From NCBI GenBank assembly GCA_032871835.1, contig CM065302.1, positions 1,115,094 through 1,179,093 of the forward strand: a stretch of DNA of 64,000 nt, read 5' to 3'. Position numbers and translations under genes: made by a program. The notes below the pieces were generated by a model, which did no database searches, had not been told where the DNA came from, and saw nothing but the letters and a program-made list of their open reading frames with translations. The stretch is from Dipteronia dyeriana. Its lineage: Eukaryota > Streptophyta > Magnoliopsida > Sapindales > Sapindaceae. This document shows, piece by piece, positions 49,830 to 61,975 of the stretch (position 1 is the stretch's first letter; every line of letters begins with the position of its first letter).

Positions 49830-50194
49830 TGTTAACACTGTGATCGATCAGGACTGTGATGATGATCAAGATCAACAGAATGGAGAAAGGAGGCTCACTG
49901 TATGCTCTGCCTACAGGGAATCAAAACCAAGAAATGAGTGGGAAAGGTTGTTACAACCATATTTGTCATGAGTTTGTTATGTGTCATATCAGATTATTAA
50001 CAGCCAATCAATTAGTGCCAAGTCAGCTTTTGAAAGTTCTAGAATCTGAAAATCAAAGCTCTATTTAAAGAGACTCTCTGTATTTCTTCATTTGTAACAA
50101 AAACAGAATAAACAAAAGAAATATCTCCCGATTTTCCTTTGAAAATTTTCTTTCACTTTCTATCTGCTATTTTCTAGAGAAAGTTACAAATTCT
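49830..50194 (+). repeat. 5' LTR of the copia element
   Basis: Starts TGTTAACACTGTGATCGATC and ends near gttacaaattct. Shared with 55227-55601. Contains a ctctatttaaagagac TATA-like promoter region (about 50058) and an aataaacaaaag stretch. Confidence 0.85.
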
Positions 50195-50273
50195 TTATGG
50201 TATCAGAAGAGGAAACCGCGACTTCTGCTTCACTTTCTATCTAGCTCAGTCTTCTTCAAACAAGACGAAGCTT

Positions 50274-50864
50274 TTGACACTGTTAAAGCTGGAGCTCACC
50301 TTGAAATTAAGTCACAACAATTACCTGCTTTGGCAACAAGTATTGGCTGGAATCAAAGGTAATAGGCTTTCTTGTTATATAGATTCGACTATAACACCAC
50401 AAAATAAGTTGAATATAGATGGTTCTGTTAATGAGAATTTTCTTTACTGGGAAAAACAAGACCAAGTCTTGCTTTGTTGTATTTTATCGTCTAAAAGTCA
50501 AGAAATATTACTAGAATTAGTAGGATACTCTACTTTGTGTGAGGCCAGGATAACTATTTAAAAATGATTCACGTCACAATCAAAAACAAATGTTATGCAA
50601 CTCAAACTTCAACTTTAGACTTTGGAAAAGTGAGGATCAACTATGAGTGAGTGTATAATGAAGAAGAAGTGTGCCTTTGATGCATTATCTCATACAGGGT
50701 ATAGGATTTCAGAAGAGGATAAGATCATGTATGTGTTAAGTGGTCTAGGTCCTGAGTATGATCCATTTGTTATTCATGTCACTTCCATGCCAAATAGTTA
50801 TAGTTTACCAGAAATCATTGTTGTGAAGAAAGAATTGCAATCACACAAATCTAAACACAAATAG
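50274..50864 (+). pseudogene. Copia gag, broken
   Basis: 50274-50561 reads LTLKLSHNNYLLWQQVLAGI and on to WEKQDQVLLCCILSS, the UBN2-type gag start. 50643-50818 continues with YRISEEDKIMYVLSGLGPEYD and SYSLPEI, up to the point where the solo LTR is inserted. Beyond 51450 gag resumes (ALLLTHETRIDQH) and then a zinc-knuckle-like stretch (CHKIGHSAQRC) that lacks its first cysteine. Confidence 0.8.
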
Positions 50865-51449
50865 AAAGCAATAATAAAAGAAGACACAAAAGATTTTACG
50901 TGGTTCAACAATTTACCTACGTCCACGGAGCGCACCGCACTCAATCCACTATATCTCAGAGTTGATTACAATCCCTCAGTCTCTCTTTCAGTCTCTCTAT
51001 AATTGCTCTCTCTCTCTCTAGCAATTTTCTCACACACTAAGCACTTGTGTTTCTGCTCTATTCTTCACACACATTAAGTACAAATAATGGTGGTATTTAT
51101 ATGGGAGCACTAGGGTTAGTCAAAGTCCTAATTGGAATCTATTTCCTATTCCAATTGCTTGTGCACGCAGGATTTCCAATTCTCGCGAAACCCGTCACTA
51201 CCGCGGTCTGGACCGCTGTGTAGGCACATGCCTGCGCCGCGGTCCACAACGTGTAACATCTCTGTGAAACTCCGCTCCACATACCGAGGTGTGTGCACCT
51301 TGTCTGCGCAGCGGTATGCACAGCAGGTATCCTCTGTGATTCTTCGCTGTGTGTGCCGCGGTCTGAGTCACTGCCTCCACCGCGGTCGCCGCCGCACCAT
51401 CTGACAAAATTATTTTCTTCACCTGTTTCTGACTTCACATAACCCAACA
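50819..51449. mobile_element. Solo LTR inserted in gag
   Basis: Begins TGTTGTGAAG and ends CACATAACCCAACA (TG...CA ends), flanked by atcat (50814-50818) and atcac (51450-51454), a target duplication with one mismatch. Gag frames resume on each side. It contains acgtggttcaacaatttacc and, at 51195-51400, GC-rich words (ccgcggtc, accgctgtg) repeated several times. No internal region is present, so it is a recombined solo LTR of another family. Confidence 0.75.
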
Positions 51450-52560
51450 ATCACTGCTCTCCTTCTTACTCACGAAACAAGAATTGATCAACATACGAGT
51501 GCTGAAGAAGTGAATGTTAATATGGTTGTGAATAAAAAGACTATTTGTAGAGGCAATCAAACTAGTTATTAAACTGGATATGGTAGAGGTAATACTCAAG
51601 GCATGAACAATGGAGGTAGATTTGGAAATCAAGGCTAAGAAAATAATCACAGTGGAGGTAAGAGAGGTCGTGGCCGAGGCAGGTGGAATAACAATAACAA
51701 CAACAGAGTCCAGTCTCAAGTATGTCACAAAATAGGACATTCTGCTCAAAGATGTTATTATCGATATGATCAGTCCTTTCAGATTCAACAATCTAACATG
51801 CAGAATGTTCGCAACACATTTAAAGAAGTGGCAAGTGGTCATATGTCTGCTATGGTGGCTTCACCAGAAGTTTCAATAGATCATGTTTGGTATCCTGACA
51901 GTGGAGCTACAGATCACTGACACCTGATGAAAATCATCTTCTCAGCAAAATGAATTATCAAGGAAAGGACAAAATATACGCCGGCAATGGAGCAGATCTG
52001 TACAGTCTCTACTGGTTCTAATTCATTTTGTGCAAATAAACACACTCTAGTGCTTAAAAACATTTTACATATTCCTATAATTACAAAGAATCTCTTAAGT
52101 GTGTCTAAATTTTTTAAAGATAATGATGTCCTTATTGAATTCCATCTAAATGTTTGCCTTGTGAAGGATCGATCCTCGAAGAAGGTTCTTCTTCAATGTG
52201 CCCTTAAAAGAGTATTATATGAGTTTGATTTACCACTCAAGACCACAGATGGCTCAGGTTCTACGGATCATCAGTATACTCATGGATTTTTTTTCATGTT
52301 TGTCTTTTCAATCAAATAAATGTGCCAAGTCTCTTGTAAATACTGCAACTAAAGAAACTATGTCAGTCTTGCATATGTGGCACAAGAGGTTGGGTCATCC
52401 CTCCTCTCAAGTTGTAAAAAATGTGTTGAATCAATGTCAAATCTCGTTTGATTTTCATAATAATCTGCTCTGTCATGCATGTCAAGTAAGTAAGTCATAC
52501 ATATTGCCATTCCAATCCTTTCAAATTGTGTATAAGTTTCTTTTAGAGCTGATTGTGGGA
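51450..52560 (+). pseudogene. Copia gag end, protease and pre-integrase region, broken
   Basis: After the zinc-knuckle remnant the protease motif DSGATDH is at about 51898-51918. Then ILHIPIITKNLLSVSKFFKD and the GAG-pre-integrase block WHKRLGHPSSQVVKNVL...CHACQ (about 52378-52490) follow. Stops occur in frame, for example directly after DSGATDH. Confidence 0.8.
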
Positions 52561-53560
52561 GATGTTTAGGGTCCATCTCATGTGTTATCATCTAGAGGTT
52601 ATAAGTATTATGTCAGTTTTGTTGATGCATTTTCTAGGAATACATGGATATGTCTTTTAAAAGCTAAGAGTGAAGTTTATTCTGCATTTATTCATTTCAA
52701 GAAGCAAGTTAAACTACAATTTGATAGAAAAATAAAGGTCTGACAGACTAACTGTGGAGGAGAATTTATAGTGCTCAAATCCTTTCTTCAATAGTCTGAA
52801 ATTATTTTTAGACAAAGTTGACCTTATGTGTATGAGCAAAATGGGTTAGTTGAACAGAAACACAGACATGTGGTGGAACAGGACTTTGTTTGCTTGCTCA
52901 TGCCTTTATGCCAATGAAGTTTTGGGATGTGGAGTTTCTAACTGTCGTCTTTTTTATTAATAGAATGCCCTCATCAGTTTTACATCAAAAATCTTCATAT
53001 GAAATGTTATTTCATGCTAAACCAGATTATCGAGCTCTCAAGGTGTTTGGTTGTTTATGCTATCCATTTTTAAGGCCACACAATCAACACAAACTACAAT
53101 ATAGGAGTTCATCATGCACATTTGTGGGTTACAGCTCTCACCATAAAGGATATAAATGCCTAGATAAAAGTGGGAGAGTTTACATCACTAGACATGTGGT
53201 GTTTGATGAGTCGATATTCCTATTTTCTGAATCTTCCACTGCACAGCAAACATCAACATCAACATCACAACATCAGCAACACCCATCTCTTTTTCCACCT
53301 ATGATACAAACTCCATAGAAGGAAAATGTGCATTCCACAGTAAAGCACTTATCTGCATCACAACAGAAACAACATTTATTTCCTGTCACAACACAACGAG
53401 ATGAGAATGTTGAAGTTCAGATTCCTCCTCATTTATCACCTATTGACACCATGTCCAGTCCACATGAATCATCTATAATTGTTAAATCGACTTTAAACAC
53501 TCATCCTATGAGAACTCGAGTGAAATTTGCTATATTCAAACCAAAGGTCTAGTTAGCTGA
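52561..53560 (+). pseudogene. Copia integrase, broken
   Basis: The core shows YVSFVDAFSRNTWICLLKAK (from about 52610) and a damaged catalytic block (NCGGEF, normally DGGGEF). The C-terminal part reads PMKFWDVEFLTVVFFINRMP, then ALKVFGCLCYPFLRPHN and CTFVGYSSHHKGYKCLD (52890-53200), typical of copia integrase ends. Several in-frame stops. Confidence 0.8.
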
Positions 53561-54567
53561 TCATAATGACAGTGAACCCACTTCTGTACAAACAGCTCTT
53601 GATAGTCCACATTGGCTAGCAGCCATGAAAGAGGAATAGCAGGCTTTGTTGAAGAAACAAACTTGGAGTCTAGTTCAGCCACCCAAAGATAGGAAAATAA
53701 TTGGGTGCAAGTGGATTTTTAAGATTAAAATGAATCTTGATAGATCTCTTTTAAAGTATAAAAGCAAGATTGGTAGCAAAGAGGTTTCATCAAATATCTG
53801 GATTTGACTTCACAGGGACTTTCAGTCTTGTTGTCAAACCAACTACAGTGAGAGTCATTCTTTCTCTTACTGTGAATAATGGATGGAAATTGAGACAACT
53901 AGATGTGAACAATGCTTCTCTAAATGGAAAGATTGAAGAAGATGTGTTTATGACTCAGCCACCAGGTTTTGTCTCAGCTAATCCTTTTCTAGTTTGCAAG
54001 TTACATCAGGCTCTTTATGGCTTAAAACAAACTCCTAGAGCATGGTTTGACACATTCAAATTTGCTCTTCTACAACTAAGATTCATAGAATCGAAGGTTG
54101 ATAGTTCTTTGTTCAGCTTGTTCACCAGTACAACCATAATTTATATTTTGGTGTATGTTGATGATATTATCACTGGTAATAATGATAAGGAAGTTAACAA
54201 GTTGGTCTATCAGCTCAACAATACTTTTGCTTTGAAAGATTTGGGAGACCTTCACTATTTTCTGGGTATAGAGGTTCATAAAACATCTCAAGGTCTACAT
54301 TTATCTCAACATAAATATGTTCTTGACTTGTTGCAAAGAGCCGGTATGCTCACTGCCAAATCATTTTCTTCACTAATGGTGTCTAGTACAGGGAGTCATT
54401 TGTATGCCTACAAAGGGAATCCAACTAATGATGTTACATATTACAGGAGTATTGTAGGTGATTTGCCATATTTAACAATCACTATGCTTGATATTGCCTT
54501 TTCAGTTAACAAGATTTGTCAATTCTTACAAGCACCACTAGATGAGCATCTTAAGGTTGTTAAATGA
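53561..54567 (+). pseudogene. Copia reverse transcriptase, broken
   Basis: The N-terminal part before 53770 has stops. The open part 53770-54567 carries LRQLDVNNASLNGKIEEDVF, then LYGLKQTPRAWFD, the catalytic YVDDI at about 54154-54168 and LKDLGDLHYFLGIEV. The FTGTFSLVVK block also matches copia RT with substitutions. It ends at a TGA after HLKVVK, where an intact copy would read on. Confidence 0.85.
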
Positions 54568-55140
54568 ATTCTTAGATATTTAAAAGGCACATCCACATAT
54601 GGTCTGCATTTTACCAAAGCCTCATCGCCCTCGTCATCTTTTGATCTAGTTGATTTTTCTGATGCTGATTGGGCATCAAATCCTGATGATAGGAAATCAA
54701 CTACAAGTTTTTGCCTATTTCTTGGTCCAAACCTTATGACCTGGTGTGCCAAGAAACAATATACTATAGATCGATCCTCAACAGAGGCCGAGTATAGGAG
54801 CATAGCAGCTTTGACAGTAGAGATTTCATGGGTTCAGTCTCTTCTTCATGAATTAAAAGTTTTCCAATCTCGAGTACCAGTCATCTGGTGTGATAATCTC
54901 AGCACCATTGTCATTTCCAACAATTTGGTACTGCATGCTCACACTAAACACATTTAGCTGGATCTTTATTTTGTACGGCATAAGGTATTGCAAAAGCAAC
55001 TTCTGATCAATCATGTACCTAGTTTAGATCAAGTTGTAGAGGTCTTTACTAAACCTCTGCCTACACCACGGTTTTTATATTTACGTGACAAACTCAGACT
55101 AGTGGATACACCTCTGTGTTTGAAAGGGCCAGTTCCACAG
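54568..55140 (+). pseudogene. Copia RNase H, broken
   Basis: Motifs DADWASNPDDRKSTT (about 54660), SSTEAEYRSIA (about 54775) and LHAHTKHI (about 54930) mark the RNase H domain. The frame is interrupted by TAG after TKHI. The end reads DQVVEVFTKPLP before the polypurine tract. Confidence 0.8.
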
Positions 55141-55226
55141 GACTACAAAATAGTGAAAGTTGCCAACATTTGTGGGCATATTAGCAAATTCAAAAAGGCT
55201 AACACCTCTCTGAATTTGAGGGGGAA

Positions 55227-55601
55227 TGTTAACAATGTGATCGATCAGGACTGTGATGATGATCAAGATCAACAATGTGAAGAAATGAGACTCATTGTAT
55301 GCTCTACATACAGGAAATCAAAATCAAGAAATGAGCGGGAAAGGTTGTTACAACCATATTTGTCATGAGTTTGTTATGTGCCACATCATATTATTAACAA
55401 CCAATCATTTGGTGCCAAGTCAGCTTTTGAAAGTTCTAGAATCTGAAAATCAAAGCTCTATTTAAAAAGCCTCTCTGTATTCTTCAGTTGTAACAAAAAC
55501 AGAATAAACAAAAGAAACATCTCTCGATTTTCCTCTGAAAACTTTCTTTCACTTTTTATTCACTTTTTATCTGCTATTTTCTAGAGAAAGTTACAAATTC
55601 A
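55227..55601 (+). repeat. 3' LTR of the copia element
   Basis: Starts TGTTAACAATGTGATCGATC, directly after the polypurine tract, and ends acaaattca. About 375 bp. Differs from the left LTR by scattered substitutions and a duplicated ttcactttttat. Confidence 0.85.
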
Positions 55602-55704
55602 TTATTTTGGGTAATAGCTTTCTCTCTCATGTTTTTTTTAAGTTATCTATAACTAATCTAATCAAATGGTCATCGATTTCGAAAGTGACACCACGTACAG
55701 CAAT

Positions 55705-57128
55705 CAGGGACGGCTCGAGAAATTTTAAGGCTCTAAGGCTATCTCCAATGGGTCTCTATTTCTCTAAAATGGAGACCCATTTGGCTCTAATGGTTCTCTA
55801 AAATGGAGATTTCATTTTGGAGATTTGATTTGGATCTCCAAATTTAGATATCCAAATCTCCATCTCCATTTCCATTTCACTATTTGAATTAAATATTATT
55901 ATTTTATGGGAAAACTACATGCGTAACCATTTATAACATTGAGTAATCGTTTATAACCTACTTTCAAATTTTAATTGTTTATAACCTAATTTTTATGTTA
56001 TTACCGTTAAGCCCCTATATAAAAGTAACCATCTAAAAAAACCCCTTCTCTTTACACTTTGTCTCTCTTCCACGATATCTCTTTTTCTCATATTTCCTTC
56101 TTTCTCTTCTTCTTCCATTTTCAATATAATTTTTTTTTATAATTTTCCTATTATTTTTTATATTATAATTTTTTTTAAATTTGAAGAAAAAAATAAAAAT
56201 TCCTATTGTCTAAAACAAAAATAAAAAATAAAATCTTCGTAATATCTAAAACAAAAATAAATACAAAAATTTTCAACAGAAAAATAAATAATAATAAATA
56301 GGAGTCGATCTACTCTTGGAGGAGTAGATCGACGGCATTGGAAAGATGCAAATCGGAGAAGAAGAGGAGAATATGAGATGAAGAAGATGAGATGCATATC
56401 GAAGAAGATGATATGTAGATCGGAGAAGATGGAGAGAAGAAGAAGGAGAAAATGAAGAGAAAAAGAGATAAAGAAGATGAGATGAAGAAAACGAAGTTAA
56501 AGACTGAACAAGAAAAAAAAATGCAAAAAAGAAGAAAGAAAAGAGATTGTGGGATGTGGAAGAGAAGAAAAATGAAGGAAAAAATTTTAAAATTTTTAAA
56601 AATTAATTGATTGGGGTATTTTTGTAATTTTGGTTAGGGATTGAATTTTTTATATTACAAAATGGTTATAAACAATTAAAATATTAATGTTGGCTAAAAA
56701 CAATTTTCCATAATCTATTTGTCTAGATTTGACAATTTTCTCTTACTATTTTATCTCTCCTATTTACTTTTTATATTTTTAACTAAATTCAATTAATTTA
56801 ATATTACTTTTTATTCATAAATATAATAACTATAAAAACTATACCATTAGAAATATTTTATTGAGATCTTCAATTGAGTATAATATTGACTATATTTTAA
56901 TTATTTTTTAGTGTAATAAAAGTGAGTAAGTTATTATCTAGAATTAAAAAGAGAAAACAATTTTATTAAAGAAAGTTTAAAAAGTATTAATATTTTATTA
57001 TTTATAGATTGTAAAATGGTGAATGATTAGAGTTGTAAATTTATGAAGATGGAATATTCTAAGAATATTCCATCTTCGGTCACCAAAATAAAGAAAATTA
57101 TAAAGAAACGTCGGAGATGGTCTAAGAG
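55705..57128. mobile_element. Nested small DNA transposons
   Basis: At 55705 a hAT-like end (CAGGGACGGCTCGAG) is present without a visible partner. From about 55731 another element starts (ctaaggctatctccaat); its opposite end is near 57128 (ggagatggtctaagag). Inside, about 55908-56712, a third has inverted ends gggaaaactacatgcgtaac / ggctaaaaacaattttcc and a centre of agaaga-rich and tcttct-rich arms. No coding sequence. Confidence 0.5.
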
Positions 57129-57464
57129 TTAAAAAAAAAAAAGCCCCAATAGATATTTGAGATTTTCTAAAAATTCACTTTCAATAGATAAAAAAGTAAA
57201 TCCATTTAATCTCTCTTGTGACATGGTTAATGTAAATAAGATTTTATCAATTTTATTTTAAAAAACTTATGTCATCAAATTTTCAACCACATAATAAATT
57301 TAAAGAATATTATAGTCGGCATAGATGTAACTTGTAAGATGTAAAGAGCAAAAAAATATAATAAAAGAGAGTTGTAATTGGATTATTGTAGATAAAAGAA
57401 AATATTTTTATATATATAGATAATTTTCAAACGGTAAAATAGAAGTTTAAGGGTTTTTTAATAG

Positions 57465-57613
57465 AATAATATTATTTTGTCCAAATTTAATATCCAAATC
57501 TGATATCTAAATGATGTGACAACATTCTAATCCATTCATTTAAATCATGTAAACCTAATCATATCTAAATGAATGTATTACAATGTTATTTGGACACCAA
57601 ATTTGGTATTATT
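57465..57613. mobile_element. MITE of the peptide-promoter family
   Basis: Inverted ends aataatattattttgtccaa and tttggtattatt, with internal cattcatttaaatcatg words like those of 11247-11378. Diverged copy. Confidence 0.55.
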
Positions 57614-57884
57614 GATAAATCAATATATGATAAAAGAAAACATAATAATATGTATTAATTGCGAGAATATTTTTAAATTTTAAAATCTTAAATAATATCT
57701 CATGGAATCTAGATCCTCTCTCACATTAATTGTCATCACCTCCATAATCTATTGACACATGTGTCTAATATAGAAAATCAATGGTCTAGATTATTTCTAT
57801 TAATTTTTATGTTTTTACTCTACCAAAGATATAATCAATCTAACCCACTGATTAAGGTTAGGAAGGGATCCAAATTCTATCAAA

Positions 57885-58047
57885 TAATGCTACTTTGCTG
57901 AATTTGGTGTCTAAATCTAATGTCAAATGATGTAGCAACAATGTAATTCATCATTCATTTAAATTGTATTAGATTTGTATGATTTAAATGGAGGTATTAG
58001 AGTGTTGTTACATCATTTGAACACCAAATCCTGATAAAGAAGAATTA
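57885..58047. mobile_element. MITE upstream of the peptide pseudogene
   Basis: Inverted ends aataatgctactttgctgaa and aaagaagaattact. Same place relative to the gene as in genes 1 and 3, so the insertion predates the duplication of the locus. Confidence 0.6.
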
Positions 58048-58196
58048 CTCAACCCAATCTCATGCATCACAAGATGCAATATAAAGACCAAAAACATTTT
58101 CACACTCTAAAAAAATGTATATATATACCCCCATGGCCCCATTATATTTCTTTAATGGACATATAAAAGCAAAAACTACTACTCTTTCAAACAAGA

Positions 58197-58558
58197 ATGG
58201 AAAAACGGTCAGTCAAATTAGCTAGCTTTGTAATTCTTCTTATTGTCGTTACTGGTATCGATAATACCAGATAATACCAGTAACGACGAGAAGAATTACA
58301 AAGCAAGCTAATTTGACCGACTACATCATAATCTATTGTTTAGTTGGCAAAATCAAAGCTAGAGCTAGAAATTAATATTTATGTTAAACTGAAAGTGTGA
58401 TGTTGATATTGATAGGTATGAGAACGTGAGAAGAAATGCCTCGTCAATGCGAACAGGACGAAGAATGTTATGGTCGTCTAGTGTGTTCACCCCGTTCTAT
58501 CCTTCCTACGTGCAACTCTTCTGGCAACAGGGAAGGTACCACCAGCAGCGATTACTAA
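58197..58558 (+). pseudogene. Diverged six-cysteine peptide pseudogene
   Basis: The ATG at 58197 opens a signal-peptide exon like that of genes 1-5 (agtcaaattagctagctttg...gtcgttactg). After the donor region an inverted copy of exon 1 follows (58274-58320). Exon 2 starts at 58416, but its fourth codon is TGA (58427-58429). Beyond it CEQDEEC, YGRLV, C and SILPTC are readable; the last Cys-x-Cys pair and the tail are lost or altered. The TATA-like tatatatacccc and the leader are still recognisable. It is the oldest paralogue in the window. Confidence 0.8.
58210..58320. repeat. Inverted duplication of the peptide signal exon (fold-back)
   Basis: Left arm 58210-58258 (agtcaaattagctagctt...actggtat) pairs with right arm 58274-58320 (ataccagtaacgacgagaag...aatttgaccga). 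About 45 positions pair, with a 3-nt bulge, around a short loop (cgataataccagata). A transcript from the pseudogene promoter would form a long hairpin made of peptide-gene sequence. Confidence 0.85.
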
Positions 58559-59262
58559 AATGATGGTTTCTGAGCATATCAACGTTTTTTATTAATAAAA
58601 TTTAATTTTCTTGTTTCTTTTTTAGATCTCTATATCTAATTTGTACGTCACATTCTATCTGATTTATCTTAATCACTGATTACTTCAATCAAATCTATTA
58701 ATGGCCAAAAACATTTTAATACTATAAAAAGAATAATAATCTCGGTCCTTTATAGTTTTATATAGTTGGGGGAAATTGAATAACAAATAATTGAAATATT
58801 TTTTTAATAAAATAATATTTTAATTTATAAATTATTAAATTAAAAATATTCGAAATTAATTTTAAAAAAATCTATAGTTTTATATTGTTTTTAAATCTAT
58901 GATTTATTTATCATATATTATATATATAATCCCTCCATCGCAAGATTATACAAACTCACCGATTTGGTGGGTTTATGTAACACTAATTCTAGATAATTCA
59001 AAAACTAATCCAAATGATGTGATAAGTGATTTTTTTCATTAATCACATAATCTTATAATTTATATGGTAATTTGTATCTAACTTACCACATCATTATGAT
59101 TGAATTTCAGATTAATTATTTAGGTTATATAATATAGATTCAAATCACCGATCAAAAATTTATGTCATATGTACATAATCATTTACATTTAATTCTCTTT
59201 TTAAAAAAACGTGCACACATCGCCCAATTTGTATCCACTCAATTTTGGCTGGTTAGACCCAA
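58559..59262. other. Non-coding 3' flank of the peptide pseudogene
   Basis: 58559-58915 matches the 3' flanks of the live genes (gagcatatcaacg, aatggccaaaaac). 58929-59262 matches 36817-37181. The outer TIR element that lies between these parts in unit 2 is absent. No gene. Confidence 0.6.
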
Positions 59263-60340
59263 GAGTAACGATAATGGCACCCCTTAAAAAACTGTATGAA
59301 CACCCTTTTCGTAATCACATTCATAAATTATTTTAAAATATATATATATAACTTGTAAATAAACCCCACTTAATATTAAAAGTATCATTTTTAAAACTAT
59401 AATATATTAATTTTTTTAAGTACACACTACTTACACCTATTATTATATTTTTTTTAAACGCGCATGCTATTATGTTATTTAATCAATTTTATTATTATTT
59501 TTTAAAAAAATTATTATCTTTAATTCTATCATTGTACTTTCTCTTCCCATACTTTTTCTCTTATATGTTTTCATTCCACAAAATCAAACTCTATTTTTTC
59601 TCTCGTTAGGTCAAACAACTCTCTCAATTTCTTATAGATTGTTTTCTGTATAAAAAATCACTAGGATTTGAGGTTTTCCGGTTGGAGATCCATTTTCTAT
59701 TTGTGAAAGTGGTAGAGATGTAAGGCTTGTGTCATGTTCCAATTGATTTGCAAGTAAATAAGTTTGTGATGAAATTGACGAACAATTGATATTGATAACA
59801 AAAAAAAGTCTAAAGAGATTTTGATTTTGAAACTAATAATAATTAATTTAAAACTTTCACAATCAATTTTGGATGATTTTGATTCATTCTCCATACTAAT
59901 TTCAAAAAGAATCTAGAGCTTTGAATGATATATATTAAGATTAATGCAACATATCACACCTAAAATCACAACATTCCATCATAACACATTTGACAGTTGA
60001 TGTGTCAATTTGTGAGTAGATACATATTAACAATGAGTTATCTCACTTATCCTTGTATCCACTCACAAATTTACACATCAGCTTCCACTTGTGTTGTAAT
60101 AGAAAAGTTGTGATTTTATATATGATATTTAGCATTACTCATATATTAATATCTAATCATTAAAAAGAAACTTTTTTTTATAAAAGATTATAATAGGAAA
60201 CTAATTAATAATTATTAGTGGATGTACTTACAAACTATTTAGTCTTATTGGTAATTTTACTCAAGGGTGTTATTAAAGTTTTAAAAATATATTAATTTAG
60301 TCTGTACATATAAATTTTTAGGAATGTAAATATCGTCACT
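59263..60340. mobile_element. Non-autonomous MULE
   Basis: Left end GAGTAACGATAATGGCACCC...AACTGTATGAACAC; complement of the right end AGTGACGATATTTACATTCC. Flanks ttagacccaa (59253-59262) and ttagacacaa (60341-60350) form a 10-bp duplication with one mismatch. Same family as 34865 and 40790. Confidence 0.7.
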
Positions 60341-60535
60341 TTAGACACAAATTGAGACATCATTTTTTGACAAGTGATTTGAATATATATGATATTACTA
60401 TTTGTATAATCTTGTATTTAGTATGATTAATTATGGGCCCATAGGATTGGAGATTGAAGAACCTACCAAATATTGGATCAAGATTGGAAATAGTCTAATG
60501 TGTGCGCCAAACACGCCCACATTGTTCGAGTGTGG

Positions 60536-61133
60536 CAGTGCTAGCTCTTGATATAAGCCAACAAGACATTGGCTTAGGGCGTAAAAAAAAATAAAAAAAA
60601 AATTAGGGAACCTCGTTTAGATATAGGTTTTGATGATATTGTTAAAAAAATAATAAAATTACTAATAAAACTATATTGATCTGAAGAGCGAATTATTATT
60701 ATTATTATTGCTTAGTAAATAGTTATGGGAAAATGTATCTAAAAAATAGAAACAAATTAATAATATTAATATTTATTTATTTAACAAGTAACAATTATAA
60801 ATGATTATTGAGTATCCACCTTTTAAGTATTATAACAATTATAAATAAATAAATAAACTCTTAAACTTCTCACCAATGATATTTTACTTTTTAAAATTTA
60901 TCTATAAAAAAAAATTTAAAAACCAAATCATTCACATTTATCTGCAACAATTCAAGTATAACTGCTACTATCTTTTTGTTATAATTTGTTTCTCTTAAAA
61001 ATGACAACTTGTATTCAATTGTTTTAGATTGCAATCTTCTGAATTTAATATGATATTTCTAATCAATTTTATTGTTAATTAGGACCTATTTTTCTTCTCT
61101 CTTAGGGCCTCAAAATCCGTTGAGCCGCCCCTG
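60536..61133. mobile_element. Small hAT element
   Basis: Left end CAGTGCTAGCTCTTGATATA and complement of the right end CAGGGGCGGCTCAACGGATT. Flanks gagtgtgg and gagcatgg fit a mutated 8-bp duplication. The paralogous site near 43280 (ctagcgttgtattct) is unoccupied. Carries a (TTA)n run, no coding sequence. Confidence 0.65.
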
Positions 61134-61975
61134 AGCATGGTATTCTAATTATTTCTGTTTTTGTATGACTAGTTTTGAATATCATACGAATAACAAGGGT
61201 AAATTTAAGAACTAAAAAAAAAAGGTAAATTTAACATAAATAATTTTTAAAAAATCAATACGTTAATTGAGTCGTGACATCGCAGTTATCAAACATTTAA
61301 AGAAGTAAACATATTAAGGATTTACTATTCAGTGTTGGAGCTCAATAGCAGTGCATGTGTATACAATATCCCCAATCAAATTGGTTGCAATTCATAGGAT
61401 TAGGCAAAAACAAATACGTCAAACCTAAATTGATAAGATATTGATGCATCAAAATACATATATGCAGATGGCAGGTTGAGCATAGTTTTCTTCTTTTTGT
61501 CACCCTATACTGTTGCGTATTTTTGCTGAAATATCGGGCGGCATTTATTTAAATAGATTTAGCTATTATTTAGGACTTGCATAAGTGTAAATTCTATCTT
61601 TTTGTAGTGAAAAGATATAAAAATAATAGAAATAATTTAGACCATCCATTTGCATTATTAGAGACGTAGATATAGATTATGAACGTTGGGACAAAGCAGC
61701 GGCAGATCCAAAAATTTTAACGAGGTGGAACACTTGAACAAACTAAAAATTATAAAAAAAGTAATAAAAACTTTTAAATCGTAATAAAATGAGTGGTTCA
61801 TATTCAATATTCTTATATAATTCTATTAAAATGCACTTATATGATAATTTTCTATATATATATATAGAGAGAGAGAGAGAGAATGCATTAAAAATAACAA
61901 AGCAAGATCAAGCACAACAAAACCATAGTTCACTAATTAAGAAGCCGCAAGAACAAAAGTGGAGTATAAAGTCTT
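61134..61975. other. Non-coding flank
   Basis: 61134-61740 is the partner of 43275-43850. A TA/GA microsatellite is at about 61854-61882. No gene is seen. Confidence 0.55.

Larger units (their letters stand above)
49830..55601 (+). mobile_element. Ty1-copia retrotransposon, degenerate
   Basis: LTRs at 49830-50194 and 55227-55601. The PBS tggtatcagaag lies after the left LTR, and a polypurine tract (gagggggaa) lies before the right one. Domain order is gag, protease, integrase, reverse transcriptase, RNase H, which is the copia order. Many stops and frameshifts mean no full polyprotein. The LTRs differ at several positions, so it is not recent. A foreign solo LTR interrupts gag. No clear 5-bp target duplication was found. 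Confidence 0.9.
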
